From positions 3,631,501 through 3,695,500 of the forward strand of contig NZ_CP012602.1 in NCBI RefSeq assembly GCF_001278805.1: a stretch of 64,000 nt of DNA, given 5' to 3'. The notes below the pieces were generated by a model. That model made no database searches and was not told where the DNA came from. It saw only the letters and a list, made by a program, of their open reading frames with translations. The translations under genes were made by a program, and so were the position numbers. The first letter of the stretch is position 1, and the number at the start of each line of letters is the position of its first letter. This stretch comes from Bacillus sp. FJAT-18017. GTDB lineage: Bacteria > Bacillota > Bacilli > Bacillales > Cytobacillaceae. This document shows, piece by piece, positions 54,301 to 62,548 of this stretch.

Positions 54301-55444
54301 ATGATTATTTGGAATGAGATTAGAAAGCTCTTTGAATGGAAGGCAATTGTTCTTTTATTCCTGATTAGTATGTTGATGTATCAACTGTTCATTAGCTTTG
54401 ATATCAAGTACTTTCCTAATGGAAGGCCATTATTGGATGTTTACAATGTTAGCACCGACATGATCCGTGATTACGGAACAGTCATGGATGAGCAGGAATT
54501 TAAAGATTTTAAAAGCTCCTTAAGCGAGAATATCGAAGAAGCTGACAAGTATCTGCTGTCTAAAGAGGAATATGTGGAAGCTGGTATTACAACCTATGAA
54601 GAATACAAAAATCTAAACGTTTGGGATGACCCCGAAGCCAGTAAGTTACATGGCATTGCAATCTTCGAGGACAATGTCGATGCATTTTGGGAGATTCAGG
54701 CCAAGCAAGGGCTTTTCGAGGACTATGAGGAAAAAGGATATTTACTAACCTGGCATCCTGTTGGAGGGAACCCGACCGATAAGGAAAAAGAAAGATTAAC
54801 CAACATTGCCCACAGTGGAGCTATCTTTCCGGAAGTCGTCCTCACCAACTACAATAGCCTCATTTCCTATATGTGTGTTCTCATTTTACTCAGTATTATA
54901 TTCCTGGTATCACCAATTTTTATCAGGGACAAAAATAACAAGATGATTTATCTGCATTATAGTTCTAAAATAGGCCGAAATCTTTTCAAAAAGAAACTCA
55001 CAGCCGCTGTAATTGGGGCTTTTATTATTACTACTGTTCAGTTGGGTGCGTTTTTTATCATGTATTCACCAAACGGTACAGGGATTTTTCTTAAAGTCCA
55101 ATATCAACTCGGTTTTTAATGCATGGTTTTTCTGGTTCGACTACACATTTATGGACTATATTCTCGTTTCGGTGTTTGTCATTTACCTGCTCGGATTTTT
55201 TATAGCGATAGTAATTGGCATTCTTTCAAGGTACCTGCCAAATTATATAAGCATGGTTGGCTCAGAAAATGTACTTGCATTTCTTATGATTACTTTTGTA
55301 ATGAAATACTTGGTTGTAAGCTTCGGAGAAATTGCCATGCCTATACTTTTCGGACCTTTCGTTTATTGCATTGTACTTTCTTTTGCAATTACAATTGCTG
55401 TTTACTTCATTAAAAAGGAGAGAAAACAAGAAATCTTGTATTAG
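54301..55444 (+). pseudogene. Second ABC-2-type permease gene, split by a frameshift
   Basis: Reading from ATG 54301 the frame runs for 273 codons and stops at 55119, just after the second helix pair. A shifted frame takes over near 55085 and encodes the missing helices (SNINSVFNAWFFWFDYTFMD onward) to 55444. Joining them at the T5 run at 55085-55089 gives one product of about 380 residues, close in layout to the 420-residue gene before it. With four T instead of five the frame would be intact. Possible causes are a true inactivation, slippage-based switching or a sequencing error; the sequence cannot decide. Confidence 0.75.
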
Positions 55445-55462
55445 TTTAAGATTTCCCTACTG

Positions 55463-55491
55463 GCCAGCGAACCCAAAAGCGCTGGCTTTTT
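55463..55491 (+). terminator. Terminator of the ECF-ABC operon
   Basis: GCCAGCG pairs perfectly with CGCTGGC over 10 bases; five T follow. Confidence 0.85.
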
Positions 55492-55584
55492 ACTGGTAAA
55501 ATTCCGCCCGCTAACATGTTTCCAATGCCGTGCATATAGTACTAAAAATCCACCATGAAACATTTAGCTAAGAGGCGAATTTAT

Positions 55585-56466
55585 ATGAAACCAAAAGATA
55601 TCGGTGTTTTGTTTGCTCTTGCCGCTCTATTTGGCTCGTCCTTCCTGTTTGTACGCATAGCTTCCCCGGTGATTGGTCCCTATCTTACCTCACAGGGGCG
55701 AGTTTCATTCGGAGCGATGGCTTTATTGATTTTAGTTTTTATCATTGGAAAACCGACACATTTTAAGCAGCGCTGGAAGCAATACCTAACAATCGGCGCA
55801 TTGAATTCTGCAATTCCGTTCACACTCGTTTCGTTGGCTTCGCTTTATTTGAACGCGTCCTTGTTGGCTATCATTAATTCAATGACCCCTTTTTTTACAG
55901 CGCTTGTCGCCTGGGCCTGGATGAAGGAACAGCTGACACCGAAGAAACTGATTGGGATTTTCCTTGGAGTCATCGGCGTTACGATCACCGTAGGCTGGAG
56001 CCCGGTCCAACTGACATTCGAGGTAATCATCGCAAGCCTTTGCTCGCTCTTTTCAACGGTTGCCTACGGTTTCGGTGGTGTATATGCGAAAAAGACCTTC
56101 AGGAACTGTACTCCATTGCCAATTGCTTTCGGCCAGCTGGTGGGGGCTTCCTTGATTCTTCTACCTTTAACCGCGACAAGCCTTCCAGATACTTTTCCGC
56201 CGATAAGTGCTGTTTTGGCTTTTTCAGTTCTCGGACTTGGCGTTTTATCCACGGCGCTGGGCTATCTTCTTTATTATTATTTGATTGCCAGTGTCGGCCC
56301 TACCAAAACAGTTACAGTCACTTTTCTGATACCTTTATTCGGAATGGTGTGGGGGGTTATTTTTTTAAAAGAACAAATCACTTCCGGAATGATTGTCGGT
56401 CTGTTTGTCATCCTGAGCAGTTTGTTCCTGATTTCCGATATACAGGCTTTTCGTAAAAAAACCTGA
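55585..56466 (+). CDS. EamA-family (DMT) exporter
   Basis: 293 residues with ten helices in two EamA repeats; ALFGSSFLFVRIA opens the first, and a PFFTALVAW-type motif lies near the end of repeat one. The ATG at 55585 has AAGAGGCG before it. This family exports amino acids or other metabolites. No neighbour points to a substrate. Confidence 0.85.
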   Translation: MKPKDIGVLFALAALFGSSFLFVRIASPVIGPYLTSQGRVSFGAMALLILVFIIGKPTHFKQRWKQYLTIGALNSAIPFTLVSLASLYLNASLLAIINSMTPFFTALVAWAWMKEQLTPKKLIGIFLGVIGVTITVGWSPVQLTFEVIIASLCSLFSTVAYGFGGVYAKKTFRNCTPLPIAFGQLVGASLILLPLTATSLPDTFPPISAVLAFSVLGLGVLSTALGYLLYYYLIASVGPTKTVTVTFLIPLFGMVWGVIFLKEQITSGMIVGLFVILSSLFLISDIQAFRKKT

Positions 56467-56497
56467 AGAAGCAGAGGAACGGTTCCCCTGCTTCTTT
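56467..56497. terminator. Terminator between the EamA gene and the VOC gene
   Basis: GAAGAAGCAG-A-GGAA pairs with TTCCCCTGCTTCTT; T-rich on both sides, so it may work in both directions. Confidence 0.65.
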
Positions 56498-56505
56498 AGC
56501 TTTTA

Positions 56506-56901
56506 TTAAAGTAAATTCATCTGCCAGGAAACACCAAAGCGGTCATTCACCCAGCCAAATTTCTTACTGAACCCATAATCCGCCAATGGCATAAGTGCTT
56601 GTCCGCCTTCTAGCAGCTTCTCGTAAAGGCTGTCCAGCTCCTCTTCCGTTTCGCAAATAAGATAGATTGAAAACGAAGGCGTAAATGAAAATTTATGTTT
56701 AACATTACTGTCTATACACATAAATTCCTGGCCTTTTAACGAAAAAGTTGCCTGAAAAACAGTACCCTCATCCCCGGATTCACCAGGTCCGTAACGTGCA
56801 ATACTCGTGATAGAGGAATCTTCAATAATAGAAGTATAGAAATTCATTGCTTCTTCTGCCTTGCCATCCTGGAACATCAAAAACGGCATTACTTTTTCCA
56901 T
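56506..56901 (-). CDS. VOC-superfamily protein, PhnB/YjdN type
   Basis: 131 residues with MPFLMFQDGKAEEAMNFYTSI, IARYGPGE and the C-terminal GWVNDRFGVSWQMN, the pattern of the PhnB-like branch of the vicinal oxygen chelate fold. Several of its members lack metal ligands and have no known activity. It starts with a plain ATG. It is monocistronic. Confidence 0.85.
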   Translation of the reverse strand: MEKVMPFLMFQDGKAEEAMNFYTSIIEDSSITSIARYGPGESGDEGTVFQATFSLKGQEFMCIDSNVKHKFSFTPSFSIYLICETEEELDSLYEKLLEGGQALMPLADYGFSKKFGWVNDRFGVSWQMNLL

Positions 56902-57056
56902 ATGTAGCCACTCCTTTTAGATTGGATTATTTTTTCATCATTGCCTTCCCCTTTTAAAGTATACATGTTCCTAGAGTAAGATTGTTAAGAAGAGAACTTG
57001 GTCACGTAATATAGTAAAGTAGAAGAAAGACACGGCTTAATAAAGGAGGAACCAAA

Positions 57057-57452
57057 GTGTTAAAGAAATTTACTATTCAAACAAACCACCGGGATGAGAT
57101 GCTCGAAATAACAGAAATCATCCAGAACTTTTTAGTTGATCAGGATTTGAAGGATGGCGCTATTGTCGTTTATTGCCCCCATACAACGGCTGGGATAACG
57201 ATAAACGAAAATGCCGATCCTGATGTAAAGCGGGATATGATTCGCCGTTTCGATGAGGTGTATCCATGGAACAACGAGCTGGATCGTCATATGGAAGGAA
57301 ATACAGCTGCCCATATGAAAGCTAGTACAGTCGGCGCGTCTCAATTCGTGATTGTCACCGGCGGACAGTTACTGCTCGGAACCTGGCAAGGTATTTATTT
57401 CTGCGAGTTTGATGGGCCGCGGAACCGGAATTTTTATGTAAAGATTCTATAA
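57057..57452 (+). CDS. yjbQ: YjbQ-family enzyme (UPF0047)
   Basis: 131 residues with [31 protein letters not shown] and the family-specific [17 protein letters not shown] end. YjbQ proteins have a thiamine-phosphate-synthase-like side activity in the literature, though their main role is not settled. A GTG start has AAGGAGGA before it. Convergent with the thiamine-binding gene. Confidence 0.9.
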   Translation: MLKKFTIQTNHRDEMLEITEIIQNFLVDQDLKDGAIVVYCPHTTAGITINENADPDVKRDMIRRFDEVYPWNNELDRHMEGNTAAHMKASTVGASQFVIVTGGQLLLGTWQGIYFCEFDGPRNRNFYVKIL

Positions 57453-57513
57453 TGACACGTGGGTGAGTTTGTCACAGGTTTTTTAAGTGGTCTTGTATCC
57501 ATATATCTTTTAA

Positions 57514-57650
57514 TAACCCGATGATTGACATCTCAGGCTTTCAACCAGGGCAGGTTGTCATTCATTAGCCCGATGAATGACATCTCGGGCTTCCGAACAG
57601 AGCTAAATGTCATTCATTAACCCGTTCAAATGATATTTCGGACTCCTTCG
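57514..57650. repeat. Tandem array with exact 52-bp period, about 2.7 copies
   Basis: TA(A/G)CCCG starts at 57514, 57566 and 57618, exactly 52 bp apart. ATGTCATTCAT, TAGCCCG and ATGAATGACAT form an 11-bp hairpin over the unit junction. It lies between the convergent yjbQ and thiamine-binding genes. Sequence is unlike the array at 33142 but period and layout agree. Confidence 0.88.
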
Positions 57651-57675
57651 AATCGTGCATAATAAAGTACACTAA

Positions 57676-57719
57676 TAAAAAAGACCAGACGCTCCATTTA
57701 CAGGAACTAGTCTGGTCTA
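57676..57719 (-). terminator. Terminator of the thiamine-binding protein gene
   Basis: AGACCAGAC pairs perfectly with GTCTGGTCT over a long loop, then seven T on the minus strand. Confidence 0.85.
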
Positions 57720-57728
57720 TTATCAATA

Positions 57729-58040
57729 TTACATTTCCGACAGCCGCGATTCTACTGCTTTTAACTTTTTCTCCATCGTGCTTTCCTTGTCACGGCGGTC
57801 GTCAATCCGGATGTTTGTGCAAACACGCTGAAGTCCTTTTTCAAAAGGTACTTCATGAATTTCTCGGACAACCTGCAGCAACTCCGTCAGGTCCCCTTCA
57901 ATCAACGTGCTCATCGGCGTTAATTGGTACTTGACCCTTCCTTCATATCGTTTAAGAACTCTGTGGATTTCCGCTACATATTCACTGACACTTGGTGTGC
58001 CAGTCCCGACCGGAATAACCGTTACATCAATAATTGCCAT
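57729..58040 (-). CDS. MTH1187/UPF0045-family thiamine-binding protein
   Basis: 103 residues with ferredoxin-like fold features: IIDVTVIPVGTGTPSVSEYV, a YQLTPMSTLIEGD strand and FEKGLQRVCTNIRIDDR. The family binds thiamine or related small molecules. It faces yjbQ. Confidence 0.85.
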   Translation of the reverse strand: MAIIDVTVIPVGTGTPSVSEYVAEIHRVLKRYEGRVKYQLTPMSTLIEGDLTELLQVVREIHEVPFEKGLQRVCTNIRIDDRRDKESTMEKKLKAVESRLSEM

Positions 58041-58093
58041 TGTTCAACTCTCCTTCTAGTTTAGTATGGACGTTTCTACTCAGCCAGAGTAGA

Positions 58094-58233
58094 CTAGTAA
58101 CCCTCCACACTTTCGCTTGCTTCCAACTTGGTGACGGGGACTGTGGTGTTTCGGCCTTTTCGTTTTCCTATGTAGAGAGCCTGATCTGCTTATCCTCAAC
58201 GAAAGCACTTGCCTGTTCTTTGCTTTTTCTCAT
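58094..58233 (-). pseudogene. Relic of the C-terminal end of a GGDEF-domain gene
   Basis: On the minus strand the segment ending at a TAG (58094-58096) encodes ADQALYIGKRKGRNTTVPVT, the normal end of a diguanylate-cyclase GGDEF domain (A-D-x-A-L-Y-x-x-K-x-x-G-R-N). The frame is broken directly before it; one added base near 58190 would join it to upstream codons. No GGDEF motif survives. It is too short to be a gene. Confidence 0.55.
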
Positions 58234-58527
58234 AAAAAGGACCGTGATCACCTCTGCTTTCAATATCCTTTTTCAGCTTTAGATAGTAAAAAAACAATAG
58301 TTTAATAATAATCGATTAGGCGGCTTCGTTCAAACTAATTCTATAGTTTAACCAGAATGGCGATCACCACTGGCAATTGTCCTCATTATGTAATTAAGGC
58401 GTGCTGTGTTAACCCCTACTAAAATAAATTGGATTAATGTTCAAGTAATATTCATATCTAGGGTGCAATTACTTCCATATTACCTATTATTATAATAGTA
58501 ACACTATCTTGAATAGAGGGGATTATA
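58234..58527. other. Gene-free stretch before the Spo0E-like gene
   Basis: AT-rich, with no clear terminator or palindrome. Probably the promoter region of the Spo0E-like gene and decayed sequence. Confidence 0.35.
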
Positions 58528-58728
58528 ATGGAGCGGAATTGTATCCTTACGCCTTCTGAGCTTCTTAAGTATATTGAGTTCCTTAGGAAAGAAATGATTC
58601 GCACCGGCTTCAGTTCAAGTTTTAGAAGTTTACAAACGATTGAACTAAGTCAGGAGCTGGACTTCTATATTTTCCAATACCAGATAATGATAAGAAAACC
58701 GCAGCCAACCACTATATTCACACATTGA
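58528..58728 (+). CDS. Spo0E-family aspartyl-phosphate phosphatase
   Basis: 66 residues with the family pattern YIEFLRKEMIRTG...IELSQELDFYIFQYQ, including the SQELD signature. Such proteins remove phosphate from Spo0A~P and delay sporulation. The ATG follows GAGGGGAT. The C-terminal 15 residues are unrelated to the family core. It is followed by two stops, then an in-frame worn segment. Confidence 0.8.
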   Translation: MERNCILTPSELLKYIEFLRKEMIRTGFSSSFRSLQTIELSQELDFYIFQYQIMIRKPQPTTIFTH

Positions 58729-58731
58729 TAG

Positions 58732-58869
58732 ACTACACAAGTTTTAGCAGGCGAACGTTCTGGTCTTACTATCAGAAGTCTTTCCCGGCTAACTAATAGA
58801 GCACTGGATTTATCAAATGAGATTAAATCATTTAAAATCCTTTTAGATAATCTCCTAATACACAAATAA
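58732..58869 (+). pseudogene. Possible decayed second Spo0E-like segment
   Basis: Directly after TGA TAG of the Spo0E-like gene, in the same frame, 45 codons lack any start but encode GLTIRSLSRLTNRALDLSNE, which is weakly similar to the GL(T)-x-LSQELD-type core. It ends in TAA at 58869. It could be a decayed duplicate or chance. Confidence 0.3.
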
Positions 58870-58973
58870 GATTAATCTAATTAAAAAAGGCTAATCCTCT
58901 ATACCCCGCTCTTTATGTCTGCAATGGCCTTTGAGTTTGAAAATGCTTGGGTTGGTGCTCCTACCGGATAAAC

Positions 58974-59004
58974 ATAAAAGAGGCCAACTATATTAGCTGG
59001 CCTC
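58974..59004 (-). terminator. Terminator of the amino-acid ABC operon
   Basis: GAGGCCAGC pairs with GTTGGCCTC (one G-U) over seven bases, followed by TTTTATG on the minus strand. Confidence 0.75.
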
Positions 59005-59014
59005 CTCTATAGTC

Positions 59015-59758
59015 TTACTTAAATTCAATTGACGAAAGGAACGAGCGAGTTCTTTCTTCCTTCGGATTGTCGAATACTTGATCATAATGGCCCTTTTCGA
59101 CGATAGTCCCCTCATCCATGTAAACAATCCAGTCGGCTACTTCCCTGGCGAATCCCATTTCATGTGTAACAACCACCATAGTCATTCCTTCTTCGGCAAG
59201 CTCCTTCATCGTCTGCAATACTTCCCCGACAAGCTCGGGGTCCAGTGCGGATGTTGGTTCATCGAATAACATAATATCCGGCTTCATAGCCAGCGCCCTG
59301 GCTATTGCAACACGTTGCTTCTGTCCGCCTGATAATTTATTCGGATAAACATCTGCTTTATCTTCAAGCCCGACTTTCCGGAGAAGTTCCAACGCCTCAG
59401 CTTTCGCTATTTCCTTGTCCACCTTTTTTACATGTGTTGGAGCTTCAATAATATTTTCCAGGACAGTCATATGTGGAAACAGGTTGAAATGCTGGAACAC
59501 CATGCCGACCTGCTGGCGGACTTCATTAATATCGTGCTTGCCGCGAACAATCTCCTCACCTTTCAGAATGATTTTCCCCTTGTCTTTCTCTTCAAGGAAA
59601 TTGATACAGCGGAGCAAGGTACTTTTTCCTGAGCCGCTGGCGCCTATCAGGCAGACAACATCGCTTTCGTGTACAGTTAAATTAATATCTTTCAATACAT
59701 GTAAATCGCCAAACGATTTATTTAAATTTAATAGTTTAATCATTTCTTTTTGTTCCAT
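59015..59758 (-). CDS. Polar amino-acid ABC transporter ATP-binding protein (GlnQ type)
   Basis: 247 residues with Walker [14 protein letters not shown]-loop [15 protein letters not shown], signature LSGGQKQR, Walker [20 protein letters not shown] and switch VVTHEMGFA, all typical of GlnQ/HisP-like ATPases. AGGAGG precedes the ATG. Third gene of the operon binding protein - permease - ATPase. Confidence 0.94.
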   Translation of the reverse strand: MEQKEMIKLLNLNKSFGDLHVLKDINLTVHESDVVCLIGASGSGKSTLLRCINFLEEKDKGKIILKGEEIVRGKHDINEVRQQVGMVFQHFNLFPHMTVLENIIEAPTHVKKVDKEIAKAEALELLRKVGLEDKADVYPNKLSGGQKQRVAIARALAMKPDIMLFDEPTSALDPELVGEVLQTMKELAEEGMTMVVVTHEMGFAREVADWIVYMDEGTIVEKGHYDQVFDNPKEERTRSFLSSIEFK

Positions 59759-59770
59759 TCTTATATCCTC

Positions 59771-60436
59771 CTATCGGTCACTGACTGACATTCTCTTTTC
59801 AAAACGGTTGACGATGAAAGTAAGCAATGCAACAAGGATGAGATAGTACACTGCGACAATCAGCAAGTAGGTCATTTCGTCAAAGTTATTTGATCCGAGC
59901 GTTGTCGCCACGTTGAACAATTCGTTCATTGAAATAAATGCAGCCAGGGATGAATCCTTCAACCCGATGATAAATTGGTTTCCTAGTGGTGGCAGTGCCC
60001 GGCGGAAAGCCTGGGGCAAAATAATTCTCCGCATCGTTAATGCTTTGCTCATCCCAAGGGAACGTCCAGCTTCCAACTGCCCTTTATCAACTCCCTGAAT
60101 GGTTCCGCGGAAGATTTCGGCAATGTATGCCCCATTATGGAAGGCGAGCGCCAACGCTGCAGCCCAAAAGTCAGGAATCAGGAACATTCCGCTGAATCCA
60201 AAATAGAGAATGAAAATCTGGACAATTAACGGAGTGCCTCGGATAAGGAAAACATATGCATCGGAGATGTAACTCAATATTTTTACATTAGAAATTTTTA
60301 AAAGTGCAAAAAACAGCCCTATAATAATACCAAAAAGAACTGAAACTGCTGTCAGCTTCAACGTGAGCAGCATTGCATCAAGGAACAAGTCGCTACTTTC
60401 CAAAAGTGTATTGAAAAAATGCGAAAAACTAGGCAT
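59771..60436 (-). CDS. Polar amino-acid ABC transporter permease (HisMQ type)
   Basis: 221 residues with five helices, the GTPLIVQIFILYFG motif and the cytoplasmic EAA loop GQLEAGRSLGMSKALTMRRIILPQA of the HisMQ family. A homodimer is expected because only one permease gene is present. It is 12 bp before the ATPase gene. Confidence 0.93.
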   Translation of the reverse strand: MPSFSHFFNTLLESSDLFLDAMLLTLKLTAVSVLFGIIIGLFFALLKISNVKILSYISDAYVFLIRGTPLIVQIFILYFGFSGMFLIPDFWAAALALAFHNGAYIAEIFRGTIQGVDKGQLEAGRSLGMSKALTMRRIILPQAFRRALPPLGNQFIIGLKDSSLAAFISMNELFNVATTLGSNNFDEMTYLLIVAVYYLILVALLTFIVNRFEKRMSVSDR

Positions 60437-60476
60437 AGTATCTCCCTTTCTATAACTATCTTTTTATTAAATAAAG

Positions 60477-61253
60477 TTATTCTGGTTTAGTGGTGATGTC
60501 TTCTCCGAAGTATTCTTTGGAAATCTTGCTTAAAGTTCCATCCTTCCTGAGTGCGTCAAGTGCTTCGTTCACTCTTTCTAATAGGACTGGATTGTCCTTA
60601 GGAAGAACGATGGCCTGTTCACTTCGTTCAATCAGCTGTCTCCCCTCAATATCAAACCCTTCCTTAATGGAGGATTTTCCTGTAACGAAATCGGTAATCA
60701 CAGCATCATGACGGCCTATACTCAATGCTTTAAGCGCGGTAATATCACTATCGTACATTTTTAAATTCGAGGTGTATTTCCCTGCCGTATCGGCATAAGT
60801 TGAGCCTTTAGCAACGGCAACTTCTTTTCCTTTCAGATCTTCCGCGGTTTCGATGGTACTGTCTGGCCGGACAAAAATTTGCGGACCGGAATAGTAATAG
60901 GGTGTGGAAAAAAGCACATGCTTGCTTCGCTGGGGATTAATCGTGTGGGAGGCGACGGCTACATCGGCTCTGCCTGTTTTAACTCCTTCAACAATTCCTT
61001 TAAACTTCATTCGCTTCTGGACAGGCTCAAGCCCTAGCTCCCGGGCAACAGCTTCACCTACTGCAATATCAAAACCAGACATTGTAAGGTCTTCATTCAT
61101 ATAACTGAACGGTCTGAATTCTCCAGACGCTGCAAAAATAAGCTTGTCCTTTTCAATTAGTTCGGTTCCGTCTGCCAGTTTCTCCTTCTCAGCACATCCT
61201 GCCAGGAATAATAGGAGAAGAGAACATAAAATAAATCCTGATCGTATTCGCAT
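60477..61253 (-). CDS. Amino-acid ABC transporter substrate-binding lipoprotein
   Basis: 258 residues: lipobox FLAGC, then a family 3 solute-binding fold with FRPFSYMNEDLTMSGFDIAVGEAVARELG, the segment DVAVASHTINPQRSKHVLFSTPYY, and DAVITDF. The charged pocket residues (Arg in NPQRSK, Asp in ITDF) suggest an L-amino acid such as glutamine, arginine or cystine, but I cannot choose. First gene of the operon. Confidence 0.9.
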   Translation of the reverse strand: MRIRSGFILCSLLLLFLAGCAEKEKLADGTELIEKDKLIFAASGEFRPFSYMNEDLTMSGFDIAVGEAVARELGLEPVQKRMKFKGIVEGVKTGRADVAVASHTINPQRSKHVLFSTPYYYSGPQIFVRPDSTIETAEDLKGKEVAVAKGSTYADTAGKYTSNLKMYDSDITALKALSIGRHDAVITDFVTGKSSIKEGFDIEGRQLIERSEQAIVLPKDNPVLLERVNEALDALRKDGTLSKISKEYFGEDITTKPE

Positions 61254-61524
61254 ACTTTATGAGTGCTCCTTTCTAAATAGTTATGCAGTATTAATACTCG
61301 TCTAAAAAGTAACAACTTTAATATAACACAAGAGTTGTTACTTGCCGAGCAGAAATTGTATGAAAATATTTACCAAGGTGCACGAAGACCCTTGCTGAAG
61401 TACACAAGCACAGCACTCTCGTAACAGACAATGAGCCGCCTCGCAACAAGCAATATGCCCTTTCTCCGCGATGGTTTTTCATAGGAACTTCCCTTTGTAT
61501 TCCTGCGATGGTATAGTCCAAGAA
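61254..61524. other. Upstream region of the amino-acid ABC operon
   Basis: Contains a perfect 10-bp inverted repeat, AGTAACAACT (61308-61317) and AGTTGTTACT (61333-61342), 15 bp apart, followed on the minus strand by five T. It could be an operator or an attenuator. No gene is supported in this stretch. Confidence 0.5.
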
Positions 61525-61555
61525 AAATAAAAAACGGCAGCGGTTGCTGCCGTTT
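61525..61555 (-). terminator. Terminator of the amidohydrolase operon
   Basis: AAACGGCAGC pairs perfectly with GCTGCCGTTT over four bases, followed by TTTTATTTTT on the minus strand. Confidence 0.92.
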
Positions 61556-61696
61556 CTAACATTTATTCCTCATATAAAAATTGTGAATGGTTTAGTTCTC
61601 CATTCTGAATGACGATAGGTACCATTCCATTTAAAGTCGTCATTTCGTGATTCTCTCTGGTTTCCCAACAATGCTCTCTGCATCTTTGCCTTACCG

Positions 61697-62548
61697 TTAT
61701 AAGAATAGCTTGATCTTCGGAAATACCTTCAGAGCGGTGTTGTAGAATACGGCTTCGTGATATTCCTTTGGAATAACGTCTGCTATGAATTCGATGTACG
61801 GCTTGATTGGCGTGAGCGGCCAGTCAGTCCCGAATAGGAACTTCTCATAATTATTCGTAAATGTGAGCGCATGAAGAAGATGGTCAAAAAACCTAGTCTC
61901 CTGCAACTTCCGTATGTCTCCGTCCTCGCCGACAACAAGCCCCGATAGGTCCGCAAACACATTGCGATTTTTATAAACAACCTCGGCTCCATCAAGTACC
62001 CATGGATCCCCGAAATGTGCCATCATGATGGTCATTTCCCTATGCTTCACTGCGACTTCATCAATCGATAGCGGATGCGAAAAACGGAGCCTGCCCCGTT
62101 CGGAATACGTATCTCCGGTGTGAAAGACAACCGGGACATTATACTCCTTCGCAATCCGGTAAACCGGTTCATACACCTCGTCATAGGCATAAAACGGATA
62201 ATAGCCGAGATAAATCTTGATACCGACACAGTCTGGCTTCAGAACCTCTTGCTCCAAACGGGAGAGCGCTGCCTGATCAAGCCTGAACGGATTCACACCC
62301 GCGCAGTACACAACGTTTTCCGGAATCTCTGCTGACAAATCGATCCCCATCGGTGTTTCACAGGCTCCGTCTGGAAATCCCTCTCCACCCGTTTCGGTTA
62401 CACCCATCGCAATCCCAAGGACTACACCATTATCGACAAACTCCTTCTGCAGCCCATCATAGGAATAATCGACCTTGGAAATTGTCCGTGCAGTCTCATG
62501 AAAGCTTTTAATTTCGGAAAAATGGATATGTGCATCAATGATCTTCAT
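61697..62548 (-). CDS. Amidohydrolase-2 family metal-dependent hydrolase
   Basis: 283 residues with a TIM-barrel and the metal motifs DAHIHF (HxH), a Lys in GIKIYLGYY, His in VVFHTGDT, His in MMAHFG, and Asp in FGTDWPLTP. The family includes decarboxylases and lactonases or amide-hydrolysing enzymes. GAGGTAAG precedes the ATG, which lies inside the end of the upstream gene (14-bp overlap), so the two are coupled. The reaction is unknown. Confidence 0.87.
   Translation of the reverse strand: MKIIDAHIHFSEIKSFHETARTISKVDYSYDGLQKEFVDNGVVLGIAMGVTETGGEGFPDGACETPMGIDLSAEIPENVVYCAGVNPFRLDQAALSRLEQEVLKPDCVGIKIYLGYYPFYAYDEVYEPVYRIAKEYNVPVVFHTGDTYSERGRLRFSHPLSIDEVAVKHREMTIMMAHFGDPWVLDGAEVVYKNRNVFADLSGLVVGEDGDIRKLQETRFFDHLLHALTFTNNYEKFLFGTDWPLTPIKPYIEFIADVIPKEYHEAVFYNTALKVFPKIKLFL

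Noticed and set aside
53025..55119. The two permease genes as a duplicated pair by recent tandem duplication.
   Set aside because: Their DNA and protein sequences are too different; they share only layout.
57514..57650. The 52-bp array as a CRISPR.
   Set aside because: There are no unique spacers; the whole 52-bp unit repeats and carries a junction hairpin, and no cas genes are near.
61318..61521. Open frame of 67 codons before the amino-acid ABC operon.
   Set aside because: It begins with no ribosome site, runs through the 10-bp inverted repeat and has no recognisable pattern.
61560..61696. Minus-strand frames of 26-37 codons between the amidohydrolase stop and its terminator.
   Set aside because: Neither has a clear ribosome site; one lacks a usual start. 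They may be read-through tail only.
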